DNA of 64,000 nt from UBA7328 sp965247965. GTDB taxonomy: Bacteria; Bacteroidota; Bacteroidia; Chitinophagales; Saprospiraceae. Every line of letters starts with the position of its first letter. Positions within the stretch are counted from its first letter, which is position 1. Made by a program: the position numbers and the translations under genes. Where the stretch lies: assembly GCA_965247965.1 (NCBI GenBank), contig OZ252053.1, positions 3,224,001-3,288,000 on the forward strand, in the 5' to 3' direction. Below, one piece after another: positions 43,460 through 53,315 of the stretch. A model generated the notes under the pieces. It was not told where the DNA came from. It did not search any database and was given only the letters and a program-made list of their open reading frames with translations.

Positions 43460-45404
43460 GTGTGCCCTGAAGTCCATCCATTGGGTATGATAAGACATCG
43501 GTCTTAGAGGTGGATGGACATAAGCTGTGTTTGAGATGGAGGAACTTCTTCAAAAGTGAAGAAGGCGGACCTCCGGCAGGGAGAGTATGAGCTTACCTGT
43601 CAAAACATCATAAGGTGCTTGGCTTTCAAGGTCTGGTGCTTAGCATTATGAAAAAAGGTGGAATATTATTCCATCAGTTATGGTCTAAGGAGGTGAATGA
43701 GATGAGAATGAACCATCGTAGAGGCGTCGTAAATATCACTGTTTGACACTCAAAATGTGGGTTACAGTCCAACCGGCAGACAAGTCACGATAAATACTCA
43801 TAATAGGCGTGATGGGTGTTCGGCGTAAAGATGGCACGACCTTAGACTTGGCTCAAACATGGAACAGGGGAAGCTGCGGGATGTCGTATGAGAGAAAGCT
43901 ATAAGCTCTTTGAGTAAAGCGAATATCGAGACAACTCAGCAGTGGCGGATCTACTCGTAGTAGTGTAGAAGCTTGTGTAATGCAAGAACAGCGAAGGGGT
44001 AGATACAATTAGTTTTTTTTAATCAATCAACTTTAAATCATTTGATTTAAAAGGATGAATTTATTCGAAAAGACAAAACCATATCCTATCACAAAAAGAC
44101 AAGTGTGGGATGCGTTTAAATTAGTCAAGTCAAATGGTGGAGCGCCTGGGATAGATGGCACAACGGTGTTGGAAATATCAAGAGCTCCGCAGAAATACCT
44201 GTACCCGATATGGAACAGACTTGCAAGCGGTAGTTACTTTCCATCTCCCGTGAGGAGAAAGGAAATACCAAAGTCCAAAGGTAAGGTGCGTGCATTAGGA
44301 ATTCCCACGGTAACTGACCGTGTTGCGCAGATGGTAATCAGAAAAGAATTAGAAGAGATTGTTGATAAACAGTTCTCAGACAGTTCCTTTGGATACCGTC
44401 CTAACAAGAGTGCACACCAAGCCGTAATTCAAGCTAAGCAGAATTGTTGGAAGTATGCTTGGGTAATTGATATGGACATTAAAGGATTCTTTGACAATAT
44501 TGACCACGGCTTAATGATAAAAGCCCTACGTCATGTGACTCAAAGAAAACATATCATTACTTACGTAAAAAGGTGGTTAAAGACTCCAGTCCAATTGGGG
44601 AATGGAAAATTAATTACCAATTTAGGAAAAGGCACTCCACAAGGAGGCGTAATTAGTCCGTTGCTCTCTAACATCTTTCTTCATTTCGCTTTTGACAAAT
44701 GGATAGAAAAGGAAATTCCTGAATGTCCTTTTGAAAGGTATGCTGATGATATCATCGTACATGCGAAGAGTAAGGAAGAAGCTATGAGGGTTTTTAACAA
44801 AATCAATACGAGAATGCAGGAATGTAAACTCGAATTGCATCCGGAAAAGACCAAGGTAGTGTATTGTCCCAGTAACAGAAGGCGCAAACTGACTGGAGAG
44901 TCAGTCCAGTTTGACTTCCTTGGATTTACGTTTAAGCCAAGAAAAGTAGTGACAAAAAGTGGAAAAGTGACTATGTCGTTTCTACCTGGAATAAGCAACA
45001 AATCCATGAAAAGGATTGTGGCCCATTTGAGGGATCTTAAGATTAACAGGTGGTCAAGTAGATCACTCATTGATCTGTCGAAAGCTCTGTGTCCATTAAT
45101 CAGAGGCTGGCTTCAATACTATGGCAAGGTGAGCAAACACGAACTGGTTTCGTTTTTCTTTAAAGTCAATGCGAGAATTATTAAATGGGCGTACCGCAAG
45201 TTTAAGCGATTTAAGAAGGCCAAATCCCTTTACGCAACGAAGAAGTGGATACAATCTGTAGCCAAAAGCTATCGGTATTTATTTCCTCATTGGCAGTTGG
45301 GTTATCTTCCTTAAATTGGTTAATTGTAAAGAGCCGTATGAATTGAGAGGTTCACGTACGGTTCTGTGAGAGGCTTGGGGTGAAACTCCCCTTGCCTACT
45401 CGAC
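43460..45404 (+). mobile_element. Group II intron, copy B
   Basis: 1945 bp, same boundaries (GTGTG...CTCGAC) and same position in the host repeat as copy A. I found no difference between the two introns in the parts compared, and the encoded protein is identical. The flanks differ, which suggests recent separate insertion into related targets, or gene conversion. Confidence 0.9.
44055..45314 (+). CDS. ltrA: Group II intron reverse transcriptase/maturase
   Basis: 419 aa, identical to the protein at 32187: reverse transcriptase palm with YADDIIVH, maturase domain X, no HNH endonuclease. It supports splicing and retrohoming of its intron and could act in trans on copy A. Confidence 0.95.
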   Translation: MNLFEKTKPYPITKRQVWDAFKLVKSNGGAPGIDGTTVLEISRAPQKYLYPIWNRLASGSYFPSPVRRKEIPKSKGKVRALGIPTVTDRVAQMVIRKELEEIVDKQFSDSSFGYRPNKSAHQAVIQAKQNCWKYAWVIDMDIKGFFDNIDHGLMIKALRHVTQRKHIITYVKRWLKTPVQLGNGKLITNLGKGTPQGGVISPLLSNIFLHFAFDKWIEKEIPECPFERYADDIIVHAKSKEEAMRVFNKINTRMQECKLELHPEKTKVVYCPSNRRRKLTGESVQFDFLGFTFKPRKVVTKSGKVTMSFLPGISNKSMKRIVAHLRDLKINRWSSRSLIDLSKALCPLIRGWLQYYGKVSKHELVSFFFKVNARIIKWAYRKFKRFKKAKSLYATKKWIQSVAKSYRYLFPHWQLGYLP

Positions 45405-45652
45405 TTTTGTAGCGATGTGGCACATCCCGATCAAAGCATCGGGGACAAAAAGTACGGATAATAGAAGTGGAACTGGAAAAATAGGAAATTACTCAAGCCG
45501 TATAGAGTAAAACGCTCCATCATATTGATCTAATGGGCTCGATTGCAGGACAAAGTGTGATTAGATAGTGCTTGAGGTTTGTCATATTATTTAAAAGGCT
45601 GTGTTTTCAATACCTAGAGTTTACGACTTTTGTGCGATTTGTCTTACACCCC

Positions 45653-48202
45653 CTACCTCCTTTTCCTTATTTTAGGGTGCTTTCTTCGCCTAGCTTTAGT
45701 TGGTCGGCTTTTGTCCTTTTCCGGAACTCGAGTACTTGCAACTGTTGCTAGCTTTTCAGTTTTCTTTAAGGCTTTAAACTGTTCATAACCCTTGAACCCG
45801 AGCAATCCAAATACCAATAAAATAATCAAAATAGAAGAAGAATAAGAGATAAGCTTTCCAACTGAATAGGATTTCGGTTCAAATTTGAATTCAATCTGAT
45901 GAGTTCCGGGTGGTACTTTCATCGCTCTAAGTGCATAATTGGCACGTAAGTGCTCTGCCGGATCTCCATCGATATATGCATTCCATCCTTTATCCGGTCC
46001 GTACCATATTTCGGAAAATACAGCTAGTTGATCTGAAGCCGCATTGGATTGATAAGTCAGATGATGAGGTTTGTAATCAACCAATTCTATACTTCCATTT
46101 TTCTGAGGATCAAACCAATTGGCTTGCTTGCCAAATTCCTGATTGAGCATTATTGCAGTACTCGCAGGATCAAAATTTGTCAAACCGTCTATCTCCTCGT
46201 TAGGAGTTTTGACGTCTTGAATAGATTCTACGAACCAAACGTTTCCCAAAGCACCTGGATTGGTTTGCAATTGACCCTGTTGGTTGATGATGTATTTCGT
46301 ATTAAGCATATTCAGGACAGATGCATTTCCCCTGCTGATGTGGCGATCGATTAGATCCTGATAGCGTTGCAGCTTTGCCGGATGATAACCTCCTATGGTA
46401 TTGTGGAAATGGGATGCCGTATTTGAATTAAATGTGTTAATAGACAAATCAAAAACCCGGTAAAAACCTCTCCCCTTTGGTTCGGCATTCATAATTTGTT
46501 GGTCGATAGGTCGTGGTTCAAAATTTTCATTGTAGCTGGCTGGCGTGATGAAGCTGGATTTATCCACATATCTCCTACCGACCCCCCACAAGTCTAAGAT
46601 GCACAAGAAACCAATTGCCGCGACCAATGCATTACTTCTGATTTTTCTTTTGATGAATAACCAAATCAGCCCGCCAGTCAGAAGCACAAAAAGCAAAGAT
46701 CTTAGAGCATCCTTTCTGAAAAGAGATTTTCGGTCTTCAAGGATTGCGTCGACCAGACCTGCCTGGGCGTACTGGGCATCGACTGAGGCAGTAAAATCGT
46801 ATAATACGGCACCTAAGGCTACGAAGAAGATGAGGATCCCTCCCAAAATTGTACTTGACCATTTCAGCGCACGTAAGGTCTCAGCATTTTTCCTTTTGGA
46901 ATGGGTTAATTCCGACAATGCCATCACCACCAAAATAGTGACAAAAATTACAGTTAGACCCAAAATCGAAGTAGGTGCCCTAAACTTGTTAAGAAGTGGT
47001 AAATGATCAAACAAAAACTGATTAAATCCACCCAAATTGCTGCCCATTGATATCATGGTGGTCAATAATACTGATAAACCAAGCCACCATTTAACCGATC
47101 CTTTGACCAAAAACAGCGCAAAAACAAACAAAAACGACAGCACCGCACCAAAATACGATGGACCTTCGGTAAAAGGCAATGCACCCCAGTACAGCGGTGC
47201 GGCTTCTACCCGGCTGCCCCTTTGCCTCAATGCCTGGGCAAATGCTGATTTTTGACTTATTTTTTCACCACTTCCTCCACCCGCAGCTCCCGGTATAACA
47301 GTGGCCAAAAGATCCACAAATCCATTGCTCCATTGCATCGCGTAATTCCATTCGAGTCCGGCTACTTCGCTGCTGCTTTGAGCCGGTGCACTGCCTCCGG
47401 ATGATTCCGAAGTCAAAATAGGCTTCCCCCTCATAGTCTCCTCACCATATTCGTAGGTAGGCAGCAGATTAGACATGGATGTCGCCACGGCAAGCAGAAG
47501 TCCGATGACCAGGATCCCACCTATTCTCAACAGGTCAATCCATTCTCTTCTTTTTGCAAATTCTACAGTTTTCATCAAAACGAAAATAAGTATGCCAAGG
47601 CCCAGGTAATACGTCATTTGCACGTGATTGGCCCAAAGATTCAGAGCCATTCCAAAGGCAAATATGGCACCGCCCAATAAATATTTTTTTTGAAAAGCCA
47701 GTATGACACCCGCAATTATTATGGGCGAAAAGGCTATCGCCCTTAATTTGGAGAGGTGGCCAGCCTCTAAGAGGATAAAATTATTGGTAGTAAGTGCAAA
47801 GCAAACGGCTCCGAGCATAGAAATCCATGGCGAGAAACCAAGTAATAGCATGGATATGTAGAAAGCGACCATGAGCAAATTGAAAATCCCGATCGGCTCC
47901 GAAAATTTTAAATAGAAGATTTTATAGAAACGACTCATTTGATTTCCCTCCGGAGAAAAAGAAAGTTGATAGGCTGGCATTCCGCCGAATACGGAATTGG
48001 TCCAGAGAATGTCTTCCTTAGTTTGACTTCTATATGTTCCCAACTCGTGTCCGGCCTTAGCGCCACTTACTAAATCACCTCCGCCTTGTTTCCCAATTCG
48101 TTTTCCTTCAAATTGAGGATTGAAATAAATGCTGTTCAAAATGATGAAAGTGAGCAATGCGATGAGGTGTGGAATGGCCTTTTTTAGAATGGTAGCGATC
48201 AT
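45653..48202 (-). CDS. YfhO-family multi-spanning membrane protein
   Basis: 849 aa from ATG at 48202. An upstream start would add 28 residues of improbable leader, whereas here the first membrane segment follows directly (IPHLIALLTFIILNSIYF). Many hydrophobic segments fill the first 560 residues (about a dozen), followed by a soluble C-terminal domain and one last segment near residue 810. SVFGGMPAYQLSF is typical of the YfhO family, which has a GT-C-like fold; members are implicated in glycosylating lipid-linked or wall polymers. The gene is divergent from the methyltransferase, with 85 bp between. Confidence 0.85.
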   Translation of the reverse strand: MIATILKKAIPHLIALLTFIILNSIYFNPQFEGKRIGKQGGGDLVSGAKAGHELGTYRSQTKEDILWTNSVFGGMPAYQLSFSPEGNQMSRFYKIFYLKFSEPIGIFNLLMVAFYISMLLLGFSPWISMLGAVCFALTTNNFILLEAGHLSKLRAIAFSPIIIAGVILAFQKKYLLGGAIFAFGMALNLWANHVQMTYYLGLGILIFVLMKTVEFAKRREWIDLLRIGGILVIGLLLAVATSMSNLLPTYEYGEETMRGKPILTSESSGGSAPAQSSSEVAGLEWNYAMQWSNGFVDLLATVIPGAAGGGSGEKISQKSAFAQALRQRGSRVEAAPLYWGALPFTEGPSYFGAVLSFLFVFALFLVKGSVKWWLGLSVLLTTMISMGSNLGGFNQFLFDHLPLLNKFRAPTSILGLTVIFVTILVVMALSELTHSKRKNAETLRALKWSSTILGGILIFFVALGAVLYDFTASVDAQYAQAGLVDAILEDRKSLFRKDALRSLLFVLLTGGLIWLFIKRKIRSNALVAAIGFLCILDLWGVGRRYVDKSSFITPASYNENFEPRPIDQQIMNAEPKGRGFYRVFDLSINTFNSNTASHFHNTIGGYHPAKLQRYQDLIDRHISRGNASVLNMLNTKYIINQQGQLQTNPGALGNVWFVESIQDVKTPNEEIDGLTNFDPASTAIMLNQEFGKQANWFDPQKNGSIELVDYKPHHLTYQSNAASDQLAVFSEIWYGPDKGWNAYIDGDPAEHLRANYALRAMKVPPGTHQIEFKFEPKSYSVGKLISYSSSILIILLVFGLLGFKGYEQFKALKKTEKLATVASTRVPEKDKSRPTKARRRKHPKIRKRR

Positions 48203-48287
48203 TTTTCTACTATTTCTAAATTTAAATCTTATATTAAAAAAACAATAATATATATAATATGCGACAAAATAAAATGCACCCAACAAA

Positions 48288-48924
48288 ATGGATAAAGCCT
48301 ACTTCAAAAAATACTACGAGCTGGAAAGAACCCACTGGTGGTTTCAGGTGAGATCAAATATTCTCAGGGACGTGATCCTTAAATTAAAATTGAAAAATCC
48401 AGAGATACTAAATGTAGGCGCCGCTACCTATCGCACCTCCGAAATGCTCTCGACTACAGGACAAACGACTTCGCTAGAATATGATGAGGATTGCTGCAAA
48501 TTTGTTCGCGAGGTGCTCAAAAAAGAAATTACCCAAGGGTTGACCACGGAGTTGCCCTACTTTGATAACGTATACGATTTGACCTGTGCGTTCGACGTGA
48601 TCGAACATATAAAAGATGACACCTTGGCAATTCGTGAAATGACCAGAGTTACAAGATCTGGAGGATTCGTCTTTATCACAGTGCCGGCATATATGTTCTT
48701 GTGGAGTGATCATGATGAAATAAATCACCATGAAAGACGGTATACGTATCGCCGATTAAAAGAAAAAATTGATACTTGTGAAAATATGGAGATAGTGAGT
48801 TGGACCTATTTTAATACGCTTTTATTTCCGTTAATAGCCATCTTCAGATTGATATCAAAAACCAGGGAAAAAAGTACTTCGCCCAAATCCGATTTCGATA
48901 ATTTCAATTGGGTAGTATTACAAA
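48288..48924 (+). pseudogene. Class I SAM-dependent methyltransferase, truncated by ISAzo13
   Basis: The N-terminus YYELERTHWWFQVRSNIL is typical of a methyltransferase subgroup found in glycan loci. ILNVGAATYRTSEML is the SAM motif, and FDVIEHIKDD and SGGFVFITVP follow. After NWVVLQ (48924) the frame enters ISAzo13 copy 2 and ends 15 residues later. The lost part is probably the last 30-40 residues, so partial function cannot be excluded. The gene's tail is not on the other side of the IS. Confidence 0.8.
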
Positions 48925-48952
48925 GGAACGAAGATAAAATAAAGTATCGAAT

Positions 48953-49910
48953 TTATGCACAAATTCTGTAGGAAAGAACTGGAAGTTGTGGATGAAATTG
49001 AATTCGATTATAGTCAATTTCTGATTTAGGTGTCTTTATTCCTGTGTTATATCTTTTTTGATTTAATCGTGCTACTACTTTTAATCCTGTTTTGGTTTTG
49101 GTTTTATTTATGAGTTTAGCTACCAACTCATAATCGGTAAAAACTGCACCTTGAATAGCGCGGTGAACATGAGCAAATAAACGATGTTCAATTGGATTCC
49201 ACTTAGAAGCATAGGGTGGGTAATGGCACACGATAATATCTAATCCTATCTGTTTTGCTAAAAGTAAAATTTGTTTTTTGAAAGCATAGTGTCCATAGCT
49301 ATTGGCTCCTCCTGCATCACACAACACGAGGATATTTTTAGCATTTGGATATTGATGGATACCATAGTTTTCCCACCACCATAACAAATTATCTGTAATA
49401 AATTCTGCTGTTTCATGACTATTACCTATCGACATATACCCTTCATTTTTTTGTAAATCGTAGATTCCGTGAGGAATTACTGCACCTTTAGATAAATGGT
49501 GATAGTCGTGATCGAAAACCTCTATAGCTCCCGTAGCATAACATTTTCCTTCACGATACAAGTTGCCTAATCGCTCCTTTTTCTTACAATCTATGCTTAC
49601 TACTGGGCTTTGCAAACTCATCAGTCCTACTAATTTGAAAATAATTTTGAACTGTTCATCTCGTTTTTCATAACTGCCTAAAGCTATATTCTTGCTCATT
49701 TTACGATACTTGAAATTCATAGCTCGAAGGGTTCGCTTTATTAAGCCATTGCTGATCTTGATACCATACTCTTGAAAAAATCGATCAGCTATTTCCCCAG
49801 CCTTTAAGTGAATCCAATAAACATTTTCATTGGTAGGACTACCGGCTTTATTTATATTGATAAACTCAGTAAGCTTCGCTAATGTCTCGGGGTACTTGTT
49901 AAATTTTTTT
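48953..49910 (-). CDS. ISAzo13-type transposase, catalytic frame
   Basis: The coding part in the second frame, starting at the A-run (T-run on the plus strand at 49904-49911) and ending RICA. From its first ATG (49720) it is 255 aa. It holds VVSIDCKKKERLG, ILVLCDAGGANSY and NPIEHRLFAHVHR (DDE core). It is expected to be made as a fusion with the 85-aa first frame by a +1 shift on the A8 run. Complete, unlike copy 1. Confidence 0.85.
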
Positions 49911-50156
49911 TCTACCTCCTCCTATGCGCCTTTGTTTGCCTAATGGAATTTGTCCATATAATTCAGAATTCAATAATTCTCGTTCTCCCTTGCGCAGCGT
50001 CTTTTGACTTATTTTAAACATCTTTCCTATATACTGCTTACCTCCATGACCTAATTTTGAGGCCTCTAAGGCAGCATAATGACGCCTATCTTTTTCTTCC
50101 AAACCAGTATAAAAAAGCTTCATCTTTGCTTCTGTTTCTTTTGAATACCTTTCCAT
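49899..50156 (-). CDS. ISAzo13-type transposase, first frame (orfA)
   Basis: 85 aa, the same as copy 1 except the last residue (I instead of F), caused by one T-to-A change at the end of the A-run. It holds the DNA-binding region. The stop follows the slip site directly. Confidence 0.75.
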   Translation of the reverse strand: MERYSKETEAKMKLFYTGLEEKDRRHYAALEASKLGHGGKQYIGKMFKISQKTLRKGERELLNSELYGQIPLGKQRRIGGGRKKI

Positions 50157-50209
50157 CCTTTTTTTTCACAAGATAATAACATATTGTTACTTTATTTAAT
50201 ATGTATTCC

Positions 50210-50744
50210 TAACCTATAAATCTAAGGCAATTGACATTTTTGTCGTAAATCTTACTATTATTTCCAAATGGATTTAACCTTCATTATATCAATGCCAAAT
50301 TCATCCGCGAACTCATCAAACATCCTCAACAGGGCATCTATTTTCAAGCAATCGTTTTATTACAAAATGATAACCGCAAATCATTGGGTAAGCACGAATC
50401 ATTTCCTCAGTCTCGATCGCTAACAGATTGCGATAAAGCATAGAGGTGGGGCTAATCAATATTTCGCCCAAGGAAATCGTAGGGAAAACAAAAGGTAATC
50501 CACCAGCTTCGAGCACTCCCCGTTTTACCGCTTCGATGAGCTCTGGCATCTGACGATGGCAAGTTGTATAATCAGATGTCGTATTCGCAATACCCACTAT
50601 TGGTCTGCTAAGGTCCTCAGAATCAAAGCCCGCTGATGCGAGGAAAGCCCGCCTTAAGTATATACTAAACCCAGTATCTCCATACTCCGTTAAATTGCGA
50701 TCTATTCCCCTAAGACGTATATGCGCTGCACCCATTGGGATCAT
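50210..50744 (-). pseudogene. IlvD/Edd-type dehydratase fragment with foreign tail
   Basis: From about 50705 the minus strand encodes TEYGDTGFSIYLRRAFLASA, RPIVGIANTTSDYTTCHRQM and FPTISLGEILISPTSMLYRN, the N-terminal part of an IlvD/Edd dehydratase with a cluster cysteine in TTCH. Homology stops after EEMIRAYPM. The following ICGYHFVIKRLLENRCP is unrelated; a shifted frame continues KIDALLRMFDEFADEFGIDIM to a stop near 50264. The start MIPMGAAHIRL belongs to another protein. The piece is thus a mosaic of at least three sequences and cannot be functional. Confidence 0.7.
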
Positions 50745-51008
50745 TTAGACATATTCCCTGGGCAGATCAGATCGTACCGGGCCTTCCCGTAATGGGTCGA
50801 TCGTACGTTTATGTGATTCCACCCAACTTTCAATTTTTTTGGCCGGAACTATCAACTTTATCGGTACTTTTTCTGCATCCCAGGGCTGACCGTTTACCAT
50901 TTCTGATCTTGTTGTCTTGGATGGACTACAGCAAAGACAGCTGAGAAGAATTATCAGAGGAACGAAGATCGGAAACCCAAATCTGCCAATCAGACAGGGA
51001 AAACTCAT
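50745..51008 (-). pseudogene. Lipoprotein/hydrolase chimera fragment
   Basis: The N-terminus is a lipoprotein signal (PLIILLSCLCCSPS), followed by a segment (IKLIVPAKKIESWVESHKRT) that I recognise only vaguely as the C-terminal region of a large glycoside-hydrolase-like protein. An in-frame TAA follows REYV, and the frame continues MIPMGAAHIRL beyond it. The signal is joined directly to the C-terminal region, so most of the protein is missing. Confidence 0.5.
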
Positions 51009-51021
51009 GAATCTGCTTGTT

Positions 51022-51409
51022 TCATTGTTTTATATTGAATAATCTCGGATCTGCATTATTGCGACTTACCAAGATCAATGCCCGACCATCACTGCCGTAT
51101 AGAATTTTGACATCCCTTGCTTCGCCAAATACCGCAAAACCACTTTCCCGATTTATCACTACTTCAAAATTTCCCTTTCCATCTCGATCAAGATCATTGG
51201 CGTGAATGGTATTCCACCAACCTGAAGTGTTGGGAAATGTTTTTACAGTAGTACTATCGCTATGATACCTATATATAGTAATAGGCATCCATTCTCCCAC
51301 AATGAACAACTCTCTTGTTTCATCCAACCATACTGCATCCGTCACAAGCCCAATGCGCCCTCTATTACGTAGGAAACCAGAAGTTTTATCCGTGTACGTA
51401 CCATTTCCG
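51022..51409 (-). pseudogene. FG-GAP/VCBS-repeat protein, C-terminal fragment
   Basis: Reading from the IS4 junction: NNGNGTYTDKTSGF, then TDAVWLDETRELFIVGEWMP, GWWNTIHANDLDRDGKGNFE and SGFAVFGEARDVK. The DxDxDG-like calcium loop (DLDRDGKGN) and GEWMP blocks match VCBS/FG-GAP beta-propeller repeats of secreted Bacteroidota proteins. It has no start, lying directly behind the end of the dioxygenase-like gene, separated only by an IS4 insertion. Confidence 0.65.
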
Positions 51410-51416
51410 TTATTAA

Positions 51417-52677
51417 CTGACCTTTCGCAGGGCAGATATTTGGAAAATTAAAAAATAATATTATAGTTATTCCAAAAGAGGAATAGCTTGCAGTTGAGCA
51501 GGGTTAACCAAATTGAATTGTTTTTTCATTCGGTTAAGTTCTTGATATGCTGCTTTGACAGCTTTTAAGTATAGTCTTGCCTTTATGGCGAAGTGGTTTT
51601 TAGCTTGATTAATTTTGAGCAATTCGAGTTTAGTATACGCTATCATCACACAAAAAATATGATTGGACTGCGTCACTTCATACTTTGTTGGTGATTTGGC
51701 TAAACAAGCATTCTGTTTCATCGATTTGTGGAATTCCTCAACTTTCCATCTTCTTTCATAGATTGTATGAGTCTGCTGATGTGTAAGTTTTGTATCGTTG
51801 CTTACCAGATACAGTACGCCTGTGGAGTAATCTTTGTTCGTAAAGACTTGTTTGGTCAAAGAAACCGGAAAGTCCAATCCTTTGATCCAAACTTCCATTA
51901 CACAGTCTGGCTGTAGGTCTAGTGCATCGACTCTTGTAAACTTACCTTGCAGTTTTTCTTCCTTACTCAGGGCAACAAGACGATTGGTCTTAATTGCACC
52001 GATAAAATGCTTTTTTAACTCGTAATGCACAAACTCCATATTGTCATTTGAGCTAAACCAACTATCCCATAAGGCATATTTGTACTGAACATGATTACGC
52101 TGTGTGAGTACTTTGAGCCTTTGTCTTACTAACTCATTCTTACTCACCTCACTTTTGCGTTTCTCTTGTCGTGTTTTTAGATCAGTAAACCTGATTGGCT
52201 TTCTGATAATTTCATAGGCTAAAGGCAACTCTACCGTTTGGCCATCACCCAATTGGTTATGATATAGAAAACTTATCATATTGATGCCTTTGACGCTCCT
52301 GTTCTTTGTATGATCAAAGTGATACGTTATTATCTCATTCTGAGTAGAATGTGGTTTTTCAGTTATCACATCATCAATACAAATGCTACCATCAGGACTT
52401 TCTACTTTCCTGACTATAGGTTTAACAGATTTCCAATAATCTTTTTGGCCCAGAGTAGGCTGAGCCAAAAATCTACTGATCTGATCATGGCTATAAGCAC
52501 CGTCTAACATTTTAGACATACCTATAGCTGTGCTGTGACTAAAACTTGTCAACAAATAATCGCTGTACAAGTCGGCAATGTGCGGATTCATCATTAGTAA
52601 CTATCTTTAGATCCAGCACAAAGCTATACATATAATAATTTTTTACAATACCAAATTTTCGAACTGCGAAATGTCAG
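51417..52677 (-). mobile_element. IS4-family insertion sequence (IS4-A)
   Basis: 1261 bp. Ends are CTGACCTTTCGCAG and CTGCGAAATGTCAG (14 bp, one mismatch). TTATTAA direct repeats flank it (51410-51416, 52678-52684). It carries one transposase gene on the minus strand and separates the FG-GAP fragment from the dioxygenase-like gene. Confidence 0.9.
51467..52594 (-). CDS. IS4-family transposase
   Basis: 375 aa, intact. The first catalytic Asp region is ICIDDVITEKPH, the second is ALWDSWFSSNDNM, and the C-terminal YERRWKVEEFHKSMKQ carries the YREK signature (Y-x2-R-x3-E-x6-K) with the catalytic Glu. It fills most of the element. Confidence 0.9.
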   Translation of the reverse strand: MMNPHIADLYSDYLLTSFSHSTAIGMSKMLDGAYSHDQISRFLAQPTLGQKDYWKSVKPIVRKVESPDGSICIDDVITEKPHSTQNEIITYHFDHTKNRSVKGINMISFLYHNQLGDGQTVELPLAYEIIRKPIRFTDLKTRQEKRKSEVSKNELVRQRLKVLTQRNHVQYKYALWDSWFSSNDNMEFVHYELKKHFIGAIKTNRLVALSKEEKLQGKFTRVDALDLQPDCVMEVWIKGLDFPVSLTKQVFTNKDYSTGVLYLVSNDTKLTHQQTHTIYERRWKVEEFHKSMKQNACLAKSPTKYEVTQSNHIFCVMIAYTKLELLKINQAKNHFAIKARLYLKAVKAAYQELNRMKKQFNLVNPAQLQAIPLLE

Positions 52678-52684
52678 TTATTAA

Positions 52685-53194
52685 TTAAAAAGCCTTATGT
52701 GCTACCTTATCCTCCCTCGCCTTTTCTGCATAGTATATAAAACCAAGGGCTTTCCGACTTCGATATTTGCTGGAATTTTTATCGGCGCGGTGAATGGTCA
52801 GAGCATGATGGACCAACAAATCTCCAGGTTCTAAAATATAATAAACCTCATTGGCAAGATCTTCTTCTGTCCCGAAATCGACAATTCCTTGAGAGAATCC
52901 CAACACATCCGTGCGCTTATGTGGACGAATTCCCATTTTGTGAAAGAATGGAACATAGTCAAAAAGGTGCTGGATTTGCTTCAGGCTACCCCGATCATTC
53001 CTTTCTTCGTAATACACCTTTTCCTTTGGCATTTGGGGTACTTTTTCACTGATGAAAAGGTCAAGAGTTCTGGAAAGTTTTCGGATTTCGATTTTATGCA
53101 AAAACCCTGGAAAATGGATGAATCCATCTGCTAAAAAATTTCGCCTCAGTTCGAAGCAAAAGTCAGCATCATTTAGTAATTCAACTTTTTTCAT
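52685..53194 (-). pseudogene. Phytanoyl-CoA dioxygenase-like protein with internal deletion
   Basis: 169 aa instead of about 250-300. The N-terminus (NFLADGFIHFPGFLHKIEI) and the C-terminal EPGDLLVHHALTIHRADKNSS, with the distal Fe-binding His and the 2-oxoglutarate Arg (SRKALGFIYY), are present. The middle jumps from HKMGIRP to HKRTDVLGFSQGI, so the HxD iron motif is missing. It cannot bind iron normally. The frame is intact, so this is a clean deletion. Confidence 0.75.
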
Positions 53195-53315
53195 CCTGTT
53201 GAAAAACGGGCTCCGCCCTTCATGAGTCGCAGCAACTCAGGTCTAAATTTTAAAGCATTAAATTAATCATATACATTTAGAAGTTGTTTAAACAACTTCT
53301 TAGTATTATCCTAAT

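Larger units (their letters stand above)
43263..45651 (+). repeat. Noncoding host repeat, copy B, containing a group II intron
   Basis: Second copy of the repeat described at 31464. Compared with copy A it has an extra left-side block with small hairpins (for example CCGACAA...TTGTCGG) and scattered substitutions on the right (for example ATAGAAGTGG for ATAGAGGTGG). It ends two bases before the stop of the minus-strand YfhO-like gene. Confidence 0.8.
48925..50209 (-). mobile_element. ISAzo13-family insertion sequence, copy 2
   Basis: 1285 bp, inverse orientation to copy 1, uninterrupted. Ends are GGAACGAAGATAA and ATGTATTCC. The bases next to the ends (AAA left, TAA right) do not form a direct repeat, and the flanking genes are unrelated. 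This suggests recombination or deletion next to the element after insertion. Confidence 0.9.

Noticed and set aside
45931..47255. Plus-strand frames of 71-153 aa
   Set aside because: They are antisense shadows of the YfhO-like membrane protein gene.
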